From Amblyornis subalaris (taxonomy: Eukaryota > Chordata > Aves > Passeriformes > Ptilonorhynchidae): 64,000 bases of DNA. Shown here in pieces: positions 15,001 to 26,300 of the stretch (positions are counted from its first letter, which is position 1; each line of letters begins with the position of its first letter). The notes under the pieces were generated by a model. It was not told the DNA's origin and ran no database searches. It was given only the letters and a program-made list of their open reading frames with translations. Made by a program: the position numbers and the translations under genes. The DNA lies in NCBI GenBank assembly GCA_018881555.1, contig JACAXG010000071.1, positions 3,974,537 to 4,038,536 on the forward strand. Direction: 5' to 3'.

Positions 15001-18000
15001 GTAGGAGATGGAAATTAAATCCATCCATTACACTCACCAAGCAGGGTGCTGTCTGGGCAGGAATACTGTAGCTGTACACCTGCATGTTCAAAGAAAAAAA
15101 CCTGAGTATTAGAGAAGTGTCAGAGGCAATCCAGCACCCCACAGCAAAGTACTTCAGGTCATAAAACAAACTCACACGACTTGGAAAAACAAAAAAGGAA
15201 TAACACTAAACTAAGCTGAACAGCAACAGCAACGCACAGCTGCAGCACCTCTTCTCAACCCTGCATTGAAGATTTGTTTCACACTCAGTTAAAATTTTGT
15301 CTGACACTGCTGCTCAGGCCCAGGTCTCAAGAATGCTTGTGTTTGTTCTAGGAAGTGCATGTCGTGTGCTCTGGGGCAGAAACACCTTCCCGACTGTCTT
15401 CACTGTGTCCTGCGAGCTCTGCTACCTCTCTCGGGGTTCCTCCTGCTCGGATGTGCTGTAATGTCCAGAAAGAACATTTAAAGCTCACTACACCTCTGCA
15501 AGGCAGGCCAGCAAAAGCAGCTTACCTGGAGCAGCCGGGAGCCAGGCCAGCAGCGCAGGGCTAGGAAGAGAGAGCCCCAGAGACAGGAACAGGCCTCCCT
15601 TACAGCCCCTGGAACCGCAGCAGGTCGGGTCTCTGAGCACAGTTGTGCCCAGGGCAGCTGAGGGGGACAGGGCAGGCCAACTCCCACGCTCCGGGGAAAG
15701 CCCTTTGTCCTCCCTTCCCCTGCTGGCCCTGCACAGTTTTGCCCTCTCTCTTTGCTCTTGGCCACTCTGAGAAACTGGAGGCTGAGGGGGGCAGGCAGGT
15801 AAGCGAAGACACCTGCGGCCGCACATTTGTGCGCTGAGGAGCGGGAAGAGGGGCTGGCACCGAGGGCAGCAGGGATGCGGCTCGGAGCCGGCCCCTCTGC
15901 CCGCACGGCGGGTGACCAGTGGTGGTTGTTGCTGCCAGCCAAACGCTGCATCCCCCCTGCTAGGAGGCTCCGCACGGATCCCAACCTGGGGCTCGGGAAT
16001 TAAGTGGCTTTTAAGCTCTGCAATAAAAACCCATTTGACCTGAAGAATGTTTTTATTCCTGGAAGGGGGGTTGCGCTGCTTGCTCGGACTGCCTTAAAGT
16101 GACCCGGCACGTACGCCGACCAAAGAAATGCAGAGTCTCCTGGGAGGCTCATGGAGCACCACAAACACCTCACCCCGGGCAGTCAGGTCAACCCAAAGCA
16201 AGCCAGAAGTCCTGCTCAGCCTGGCTGTCCAGCACACGGGGATTCAAGAGCCTCAGCCCACCTGGGCATGGAAATGCTGCTTCCCGGGATCTCCTCATGC
16301 CTCTCTGCAGACAAGGAGCCTCCTTGGCCCCCTCGCAGCCCCGCGGGACAGGCAGCCCCTGCCCCGCCCCGCACACGTGAGGACTCGCCCCCGACACCGG
16401 GTGCTGCGGAGGTGCCAGAGCAGCGCTGCCCCGGGGCCGGGCCAGGAGCTCGTCCGATGGCACCATTCCACGAGCTCGGTCTGCACCAGCCGAGCACACC
16501 CCTGTCCCTGCAGCACCGGGAAATTAGATAAGCTCTTAGTGAAACCAGCTGGAAGCTGCTTCTGCAGAGCCAGGGCAGGTACAAGTGCAGAGGCCACATC
16601 CTGGGCCGGGTGAGAGGGGACCCTGCGCCCCTGGGAGGACTCGCTGTGTCTCCACAGAGGTGCGGGGAGAGGGGGAGCTTTGCTGCGCCGCAGGGAAACT
16701 GGTGCCTCTCCCGAGCCTGCAGCTGCGCATGGAAGAACTGCAGCATTGGCAAGAAAGCATTTTTCTGCCATTCCCATCTGCATTGAAGCGGTGTCAGACA
16801 AGGCTTAAGGCTGCAAAAACCACTAGGAGAAACCAAAATAAATCAAGATCTTTATTTCCCATAGGAAATTTACCTAGATCCCATTTATAGTCCATTTGCC
16901 CTGCTCCTTATGTAACTCCTCTGTGGGAGAGGAGCAGAAAACACAGAGAAAATAAACAATTTGCTGCAAAGAATTGGTGCAAGAGCCTGAGTCACATCTA
17001 GCAGTGCAAGCAGATAACCTGAGGCTCACTGAACACGCTGTGGAGAACAATGAATGCTGAGATCAACAGTGTGTGTCATGCATGTACAAACTGGCCCCAG
17101 GTAACATGACTAAAGCAGGGCATGTTGTGCTTGAGAAAGATGCACAAAACCCACACTTTTGAGTTTATTTTATGGCTCTTAATGGCCTGCCTTCCACATG
17201 TCTCATTTCCTTTTATTGAAGCTGTCAGAGGCATTACATTATCTCACATGCGTGCAAAACCAGCGATTTAGTCGAGCTCATACAGACTTTTAAATGCCAC
17301 AGCTGAAGAAAACAAGACAGTGGGAACGGCAAAGGGAGGGGGCGGGAGCAGAGTCCAGAGCACACACCTACAGGCAAAATCTCCAAAGGCTTCCCACACC
17401 AGCCAAGCGCAGTCTCTAGCCAGAGACAGGGAGCGAGAAAGGAAAGGTACTTTTCTAACAAGCTGGGTGATTCACTGAAGAAGGGCAAGCAGTCCTCCTG
17501 CAACAGAAGGCTGATGAGTAATTAATGGCTCGTCCTAGGCACAAAGCTGAGTCTTTTACCCTAGTGCAGAGCTGTCTGCCAAACCAGCTCTACCGACAGG
17601 CCCAGGGGGCAGCAGCACCTGCAGTGCTACTGGGAAGGTTTGAAAGAAAGAACATTGCACTCGTATTTCCACAGGAGTTCCCCAGTGCTGCCCAGTTCTC
17701 CTCAGTTACTCATACTCACCGCAGCATAGTTTTCATCCTCATTAGCACCCTATGACACGGAAACACGTCCCAGCTACAAAGATAAAGAAGCAGATCTAAC
17801 CAGGCAGCCTGTGGGGAATGTATTCTCTTTCCTTGTGGGCATGCTGCTGGCAGCAATCCTGGCAGGTGCCAGGAGGACTGTTGCACACAAAGCACCCCCC
17901 TCGGGTCTCTGCACATGGGGCTCAAGGCACTCGCTCAACTCCCCAGCCATTCTGCTCACCTCATTTCCAACACGTGAAACACAGTGGTGGCAAAAACAAC

Positions 18001-19390
18001 TACTAATGGCCAGAGACAGCCTTTTACAGCTGACCTGCCTTCACGCAGCTGGCATTTGGACAGCAGGAAATCATAGTGTTCTGGGCTTAAAAAAATCCTT
18101 TTCCATGTTTTTTTCCTCAGCCAGATCTCTTTTTAAGTGAGTTGCTCACATCCACATGCATGTCATGCACAGCAGGTACAAATCACTACTGGCCAGGGTG
18201 CCATCAGAGGAGAGGCTACAGGGCACTATGTACATGTACTGTGGTGAAGTCTGACCTTTAATTCAATGCTGCACATCCTCAAATCCTGGGGAGCCCTTGT
18301 CTGCTCTGTACATATCATAATTGAGGTACAAAAGCTGTTAGCAATATACAATTTAAATAAGGAAACAGTCATTCTGGTTGAGTCTACAAATGTATAGGGC
18401 TACTTTTCACAGTAATTTTAACAATAACAAACATGGCTCAACATCCCTATGCTATGCAGGTGCATAGTGCTGACCTGGTGCCCCAAAAGACCAGCGCACA
18501 GCCTTTCCCAGTGCTCCTGCACAGGGGTCCTGAGACACTGGGCACAAAGCTGCCCAGGTCTGCTCATAGACAGCATCCTACTACACACACGTGTGCACAC
18601 AGAGAAAACCATCTGGCACACAGGCTAAACGACACACCTCACTGCCTACTGACGGCTGCAGGCCACACAGCAGCTATTAGTGTGACAAGAAAACATTCCC
18701 TAAATAACACCTAGGAACATGTCTATCCTCCCTGAGAAGCAAAGAGCCTGTCTCACACAAGTCCCTATTGCCAGGGCCATTTGCACTTGGGCAAACAGGG
18801 AGGCCTCCCCCTTCTAACAGGAAGATGAAAAGAATCCCTGCTCACATGGCAGCATGCAGTGCTTCTGCCCAGGATGGGACCAGATAGGAGGGAGGTGGAA
18901 CCACTCTGATAACTAAACATGGACAGATCCCTACACACTCCCAAACAGTGGTGAGATGACTTCACACACTCAAAGAGCAGTGCAGGAACCACAACTATAA
19001 ATTATATTCTCCAGGGGTGGCAGGGAGCGGGAGAAGGAAGAAGTTCGCAGTGGAAAATTTCCCTCTAAAGGAAGAGGTTGGAGTGACACAGCAGCACTGC
19101 TGTTCATGGTCCTGCTTCTGACAACCTCGGAAAGCCCCAAAGGAGCCCCCCACATTCCATGAACAACCTCCCTCCACCTTCACGGAATGAAGAGCGTTTC
19201 ACTGACCTCAAATCTAGGGCTGAGAGAGGAGGGATGGGCACAGGGACAGGCAGACACCACACACAGCCCTGCTGCCACTTCTCCTGCATGGAACAAACTC
19301 TTCCCTGCCTGCACAACCCACTGCTGTGCTCCAGACATGCCTTGCTGTGCATTTTACTCTCGTCTGCTGCTGGAAGAAAGGCAAGACTCT
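6006..19390. other. intergenic region between CRKL and the T-box gene
   Basis: About 13 kb with no exon that I can support. The part from about 7.4 to 17 kb is clearly more GC-rich than its flanks, which produces many overlapping open frames on both strands (for example 7744-8199, 10462-10914, 16216-16836). These lack start context, domain resemblance and consistent splice phases, so I do not call genes. An AATAAA at 6834-6839 (+) and a facing pair, AATAAA at 16837-16842 (+) and TTTATT at 16851-16856 (its minus-strand form), mark possible transcript ends. Part of the right end may be T-box 3' UTR if a distal signal is used. An unannotated long non-coding RNA cannot be excluded. Confidence 0.6.
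15780..16700. other. CpG-rich patch in the intergenic region
   Basis: CpG dinucleotides are visibly denser here than in the surroundings, including an eight-base GCGGCCGC at 15815-15822 and many CG pairs between 16350 and 16690. A consensus splice donor, CAG/GTAAGC, occurs on the + strand with its GT at 15799-15800. This could be the promoter or first exon of an undetected transcript, or simply a GC-rich patch. I did not count observed/expected CpG, so this is a visual call. Confidence 0.35.
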
Positions 19391-19393
19391 AGC

Positions 19394-19399
19394 TTTAAT
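19394..19399 (-). terminator. TBX6L: candidate poly(A) signal of the T-box gene
   Basis: TTTAAT on the + strand is ATTAAA on the - strand, about 510 bases beyond the T-box stop codon. ATTAAA is the commonest variant signal. Other candidates in AATAAA form on the - strand are at 17212-17217, 17164-17169 and 16851-16856, which would give UTRs of roughly 2.7-3 kb. The sequence alone cannot choose between them. Confidence 0.35.
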
Positions 19400-19905
19400 T
19401 TCTCTATACTAACTGAGGAAGCTGCTCAAAGGTCACCAGGATTGCTTGCTTTGCTTTTCTTTGCAATATTTTCTAAGCTTTTTGGCCCTGTGGACAGCTT
19501 ACTGAAACTCCTCAGCCCCTATCTCCTTGCACCAAGTCCCAGGAGAACTTGGAAACTGCCAAATGCGAGGTGCAAACACTGTGACTGTGAGTACAGCCGC
19601 TCTTTAAATACTGCTCTTGCAGATCTGTGGTTTCCTACTGCTGCTGGGAAAAAAAACACTGCAGAACACATTGAGCCTGACCCACAGTGACATGGCTGAG
19701 GCAGCCACCAGTTTAACCACTGCTTATGAAATATGGTGAGGGTGGTTGTGCAAGGAGACAAGGAAGTGAAGGTGTCCCATGCTACTGCTTGCAGCAATAC
19801 CTCTGCCTATTGCAGGCAAGGCTTCAAAAGTCCAACACCCCAGAGCAAATTCGATCTCATTTACAATTTTCTTTCAGTTTTTTCGCTGGGAAAGGTCCTC
19901 CCCGT

Positions 19906-20332
19906 TCACCAGCAAGCATAGGGGAAGAGAGGGTACTGGCTCCACTCTGCCATGGTGCCATGGGCATGTCCCGGAGTTCCCTGTGCGTTGTACTCCGTGG
20001 AAAAGGCCGAGTAGCTCATTGCCCTGTACTGGCTGTGGGAAGGCACCACCCACTGCCCGAGGCCCTGCTCGGTGCCGTAGGGACTGTACATGGGCGCCCG
20101 GGCCCCGGCTTTCCCCACAGAGTCCAGAGCCATGTTCACCACTCCTGTGTAGTCCTGGGGAGGAGGCAGAGGCGGGGGGAGCGGGGGCAGGTTGGTGAAG
20201 CCCTCCGGGAGCTGTTTGGAGTCGTGCTCGGGCACCATGGCGAGATCCAAGGCGTGGCACCTTGCCCGGAAATCGTTCAAGGTCGCGGCATCGCGGGCGG
20301 GAAGCTGCTGGCTGTCCCCAGCCTCGTGGAAC
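19906..20332 (-). CDS. TBX6L: TBX6L last coding exon (proline-rich segment and conserved C-terminus)
   Basis: Acceptor TTGGGCTCAG precedes 20332. The first base completes an Arg codon, then FHEAGDSQQ follows and the frame runs 141 residues to TGA at 19906-19908. It contains a proline-rich run ([11 protein letters not shown]) and then the family block [20 protein letters not shown] and [15 protein letters not shown]. As recalled, VegT has the same order of blocks and the same final Cys-Trp, which is the strongest evidence for orthology. The exon is GC-rich, and a 250-residue open frame on the opposite strand is a shadow of it. Confidence 0.95.
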
Positions 20333-23300
20333 CTGAGCCCAAGGGCAGGGAGAAGAGCGAGTCAGACCTACCGCAGCAGGAAACCACGGGAAACCCACAC
20401 AGATCCCCTGGGGAAAGGCAGAGCAAGCTCTTAGCACGCCCTCTTCCCCTTGCCTACTGCTTCATCTACTCTTACTGAGGATTTTAGTCCAGGCCTCACC
20501 GTCACTCCCACAGAAAAATGAAATGCCAGAGAAGGTAAGTCCAGACTACCTTAGTTCTGGCTCAGTTCTAGTCTGGGCTCACTCATGCCCAATTTTGCAA
20601 TAAGGAGGGAAAAATCACTGGAGTTTTGCTATTCCTCCAACACTTCCTCCAAAGGACAGGCAAGTTCTGTAGTACACAGAGAGGACACAAATGCTGGGAG
20701 AGCATTTTGGGACAGGGAAATAAAGAACATTACTAAGACATGAGTATGCCCAGAACCAGTGGGTTTGAACCAGCACAGAAACACTATCCTGGAGCTTTGT
20801 CCATGCTAATCCACCACCTCTCAGCCATGTATGCTGTCCAACCGAAAGGCATCCTCCCCTGCTCCCAGCTGCCTGTTTTTCTTAGGAAATGCCCAGTAGA
20901 AGAAGAGAAATGCCATCAATTAAAGGGTGGCTTTGAACCAGAAGATGGGACTCACCGATATGTCTGGTAGGACGGTGTTGGCACTTGCTGCTCTCTGGCC
21001 AGCCCCTCCCTCTGGTCAGCGGGCACTGGTGAGGCTGCAGGGAAGGCTTGGCTGCCATTCTGCTCTGAGCCCCAGAAGGGATATCCACTGCTGACCACCA
21101 CGGGGTTACTCTCCTCCTTCACATCTACATTCTCATCCTTCTCAAAATCTGACTCACAGCAGGGAAAAGAAAGAACGGAAAAGAATGAGAAGAGGGAAGA
21201 GAGAGACAGAGTTCACAACAGTCAGTTGCAGCTGGCAACGGCAGTAATTGCAGAATGGTGGAAGGAAACACACTAACACTTCCTGCAGTCCTTCTGTCTT
21301 AAGGAAATAGCCCTTTCCAGCTCTTTTATGCCCAGGTACTGTGGTGGTCAGTCCTGCCCTGCCCTCTCTCCTTAACTGTGCTACTGCAAGCAGCAGTGTG
21401 AGCTGGAGCAAGGAATGATCTAGCTTAAAAAACTTTCTGAATATGATTCTCTGGGTTTGTTGTGATCAATATTACCACGTTCCTCAGCACCAGGCTCCTT
21501 TTCCTCAGGCAGCTTCCTCTTCTGGCCCTTGGCTGGACTGGGCTTCTGGCATTTGGCTCGTCCTTCCCTGGAAAGAAACAAGACATGGGGGTAGCTTCGA
21601 TGTAAGCTTTTTGCCTAGATATACATGCAGGGATGCTGGACAAGCCCTTGGAGACAACAAGATGGGATGAACCTCTGACATTCTGTGCTTGTACACTTCT
21701 CCTAGTGAGGCACCTGCCAGGCCCTTGGGGAACATTCCTGCCATAGCCACATTCCAGGGTTAGCCGTGTGCCTGTGCTTCCAGAGGAAGCCCCCACCAGC
21801 GATGCTGGGGATAAATCAGGGAAGGGGCTCCCACTTTGTGTTTGTACAAAAGGCACAGTCAGCTTGGAAACTCAGCACTGGAGGTTTTGGCTGAGTTTGT
21901 AAGTGCAGCCCAATGTTGGATATGCACACTCTGCACACAGGTAGATGNACAGCAAAGTTGGTCTGTCACTTGGAAGCAGCTCTTTCCTAAACAGAAAAGG
22001 AGTCTAAGCTTAGTCAAAAATGATATCATTAGGAGGAGAAAGAAAATCTATGACATTTTTAACGTTTAAGTAAAAAAGAGTCAGTTTTGGCCTTTTTTCA
22101 TCAGGAAATGAGATTTTTTTTTCAGGCATAAAATAACAGAAAACAAAATCTCAGATATTTTCGTAACATTTTCTGCTTGGAAAAACCCCATTTTTTTTCC
22201 TTCTCTATTGCTGGTCTGTGGTTGTAATTTAAGCTTTTTTTTCATCTCATCCACTGGCTGCCCTCAGACCAGGCAGAAGATCTCACTGGTATTGGTATCC
22301 ACCTTCCCTCTTGCAGACAAAATCTCCTGTTGGAAGAGAGACACTTTTCCACCCACAGAGAAAGGAGACAAGGGAGCCTTCAAATGTCAGAATCAAGCTG
22401 ATCTCCAAGAGACCAAATGATCTGCTGTGGACTCCTGACATCACTGCTATTCACATGACAGACTTCAGTCTAGCTCCAATGTGCAAGGGAATGCAGGTCT
22501 CAAATCTGTCACACCTCCTACATTTCTGTAGGAATTGCCACCTCCCACTCCCCAAGTCTCTTGGGAAGAGGCTGCACAGGGGGACATCATTACCAGATAC
22601 AGGCAAATGCAGTGTGCACAATGCAGCAGGCTCAGCAGAACTGGCTGATAGAGTTTTGGTCAGAGGTCTTGGGTAAAATTCACAAGTGAACTCCAGCTAT
22701 AAATAAATTAAAATGAAAAAACAGCTTACCTTCGAGTGTTCTTCCCATGTTCACGGAAACCTTTAGCAAATGGATTGTTGTCAATCTTGAGCTTTGTAAT
22801 CTTTAAATAAAAGGAACAAGACTCAGTATCACAGCAACTGGTTGGGTTCTTCATTGTTTCAAGAGCTTTACCTCAGTATTTATCACAACAGCTTGTCTGA
22901 GGTCTTTGGATATGCCCTTGCTACAGTATCTGAGCTCTCCCAGCAGCTCCCATTATTGATTAGGAACTGACCCACAGAGAGAAGTGACTTTGTGAGAGTC
23001 AGCAGGGATTTGGGTGGGATTTATCTAACTAGGAAAATATACAGGGTGAGTATCTATATCTGGACCTTTAGCCATGCTTTTTACTGCATTTGGAGTTCTG
23101 TGTCACAGACAGTGCACTCAATACCATCAAGGTGCACAATTCATCTCATCACAAGAGTAGATGTTTTCCATAGGAACCATAATGTGCCTGCTTCTCCCCA
23201 CTGTCCATCACAGGTGCCCAGGACAAGCAGATTGGAAGGAGACACCTTCCCATACAAGAATTTTACAGACATTCAGCAGCGTGTCCAGAAGCAGAGCTTG

Positions 23301-26300
23301 CATACTGTACCTGCTCGTTCTGGTAGGCAGTGACAGAGGTGAAGACAGTCTCAGGGAAGCTGAACACCTGGAAGATGCTCCAGCGGACGCTGAAGAGGTC
23401 GTCTGCCTGCACGATGTGGAAGCGCGGCTTGTACCGGTGCATGGAGTGCAGGATGATCTGGCACAGGACAGACAAAGGACAAGGTTTCTGTGTGCAGCCA
23501 CGGCCAACACACCATGCAAATCTGTGGAGACTCCCAGGACACCCACTTCAAACCAGGGATGCCAGCTGGGACTGGTGTCTCCACCAAGCCCCTGTAGGGA
23601 CAGTACAAATCCAAGCCTCCCCTAGCAGGGAGCTAAGAGGGTGCACGGGCTGAGGGAGGAAGAAAGGGCACTTGGATATGTTTTAATTTCTACATGATCC
23701 AGTTTCTCACGCATTTGGCTTATTTCCCTCAACATTCATCAGTGATGAATTCCAAGAGAGCATAGCACAACCTACATGCCCATGCTGATCCAGAGTGTTG
23801 TTAGTGAGCTTCAGCTTTTGGAAGGAGACAGGCTCCTTCATCCAGTGGCTGCCAGGAGCTGGGGAATCTGGGTGGACATAGGTGCGACATGGGAGCTGGG
23901 GCTCTGCTTTTCCGGCAACTTCCCACTGATCTTTATTCCACTGTGAAGGGAAAGACAGAAATCTCGAGCTTAGAAAAAATGTGCTTTCAGTACAGGAAAG
24001 CCCCAACAACTTTGCTTCACTGTCAATTCAGTGCACTCATCTGAAGCACAAGTAGCAGATTCTCTCTTATGAGCAATGATCATGTTACCAAATCAGCTCC
24101 AAGTTTAGGCCTCATTTTTCTTCCCTTTCTCCCAATGGCTGCCAGAGAAGTCTGACATTAATCATGATTAAAATTGTACTGCTTACAAAGAAAATTAGTT
24201 ACCTTTCCAGCTGCTCCCCAAGCAAAACTGACAAATAACTCCAGAGAGGCATAAAATCCATCAATTACTTCTGAACTTTGTCCAAAGAGAATTTATTTAT
24301 CAGCATGACAGGTGAAGCATAAAGATTAATCTATTTCAAACAAAGATGAAAGGACAGCATAAATTCTGCTATTTAAAGTACCTACCTTGTACCTGAAGTT
24401 GTCCATTGGCACAAAATCTACCAGCATGAGGTACTTGGCATATGGGATTAAGCCAGAGACTTTGATTTTGCATTGTGGAAACATTCGTCTGGAGGAGAAA
24501 TGAAAAATAGAGTACAAAGATTTCTCTATAAAGTGGCTATTAATGATCAAGCAGCATGGCATCTTTACTCACTACTGTGCAAAGTCCTGGCAGCAGTATT
24601 TCTCCAGCCAGCCATTGACCATTTGTCCCTCTTATTGAAGGACTGTCTAGGCCTATGGGTTCAGATGGGATAGACACTGACAGAGCAGCAGTCACTGAAG
24701 GCCTGACACTGTTACTGCTTCTGTTCTTCCAATTCCTATAACACAACAGTGGGAAACTTAAAAGGAACTATTTGAGGTTGTACGTAGTTCCTGGCCTGCT
24801 GCAGCTCTCACAGACCTGGAGGATGGATTAAATCATTTTTGAATGTGGGTAGAAAACGTGCTCTCATCTAAGAGCACATCCAGCTTTCTGTTCCTGTACT
24901 CCCTGCCACTACTTTTAACTTCTGACTCTGCAAAAAAGCTTTGACAGCTACCTCCCTACCCAAAGGGATTATTCCAGCTCACAGAAGCTTTGACACAATA
25001 CATTACAATTTCACAATTCCATATTCTTTTACTGCAAGCTCCACAATACATGACTCATTTATACTTCAGAGGAGTCTTGCATGCACAGCTCGTTAAGAGT
25101 CTGCGCCATGTTCTTGACTGCAAACACAGACTCAAACTCAAGCATTTACTGCTCAACTGCTGCTCCTGTGACCCAGGCAAAGGGAGCCCAGGGCACTTCC
25201 TAGAGTAAGCTCGAAGTGCCAGGAAGAACACCAGTGTTAAGCGGTGAGATAAGGGTACAGGAGTTTTCCCAGCATGTCAGCTCCACAGTGACCATTTGCA
25301 CTTCACAGTTTGGACTTCTATGACACTCTGGAAGTGCAATTCTTCTGCTAGGATCAGGGAGATCTGCATAATTAGCTAAAAACCAGTTTAAGGGCCACCA
25401 TTCAGAAAATGAGCACTTGGAGACTTTGACAACTGCTCAGGGAGGATGTGGTGTGGACAGCTGTCCTGTGCCCCTCACCTGCCAGATTTGGTGATGATCA
25501 TCTCAGTTCCTATCTGGTGAAACTTCATCCAGAGACCCATGTCCTCGAGGGTGACCACGATGGAGCTCTGTGGGAAGGGCTCCAGGCTGGGGGAAGGAAG
25601 GGCCTCACACTGCGCTTTCACGTCTAGAGAAAGAGGAGACGGTGACTTCAGACAGGCAGGAGGGGAACTGACAGCACAGCCCCTCCTGCTCAGGGTCTGG
25701 GCAGTCTGTGCCACAACAAACCTCTGAAAAACTGTTGNTTTTCTTCAAAGGATTTTTCTTACTTAGTAGGCTCAGAGGTGCAGGGCCTTTCCCAACAGGT
25801 TTGGTTTTAGCTGGTAGCTCCTTTCGAAAAGATCTGTGTGTTGTACCAACTCAACCTAAACCCCATTGTTACAAAACCCATACTGGCAGGTAGCCACAAT
25901 CCACTGTTCTGGCACGATCAGGGTTACACAAAGCACTTTACCAAGAGAATAAAATGAAAGCTGCAAAGACTGGAAAGATTTTAAGTGTACCAGTGGGTAA
26001 TAGGGGAAAATGACAAGTAGGTGGTAGCAGAGGTGAAAAATCCCTCCAGAAGACAGAGATGGAACAGACAGGAGTCCTAAATGTAAGCAAAGGCAAGAAA
26101 AGGAGGTGACAGAGATAGACTATGGAATATTCTGAAAAGAGGATGGCTGGTGTGAACTGGACTTGGAGATGGGGGCCACTGAGGATGTGAGAGTCGGGGA
26201 AGGTACCTGCGTACAGCTGTTTGGATTAAACAAAAAAAATAACCTTAAAAACCTCCAGTAGGTGCTCTTAACAATATTGTAAGGCAGGCAAGATTGCTGC

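Noticed and set aside
16216..16836. 206-codon minus-strand open frame
   Set aside because: GC-rich, overlapped by equally long frames on the other strand and in other phases, with no recognisable family; typical chance frame.
17811..18140. Open frame beginning with a signal-peptide-like hydrophobic stretch (MGNVFSFLVGMLLAAILAG)
   Set aside because: After the first 20 residues there is no domain or compositional sense, no splice or promoter support, and it lies in a GC-rich stretch where chance frames are common.
19187..19690. 167-codon plus-strand open frame
   Set aside because: Cys/Leu/Ser-rich without domain resemblance, and overlies the likely T-box 3' UTR on the opposite strand.
19726..20478. 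250-codon open frame on the + strand
   Set aside because: It lies exactly opposite the GC-rich last coding exon of the T-box gene; absence of stops is a by-product of that exon's composition.
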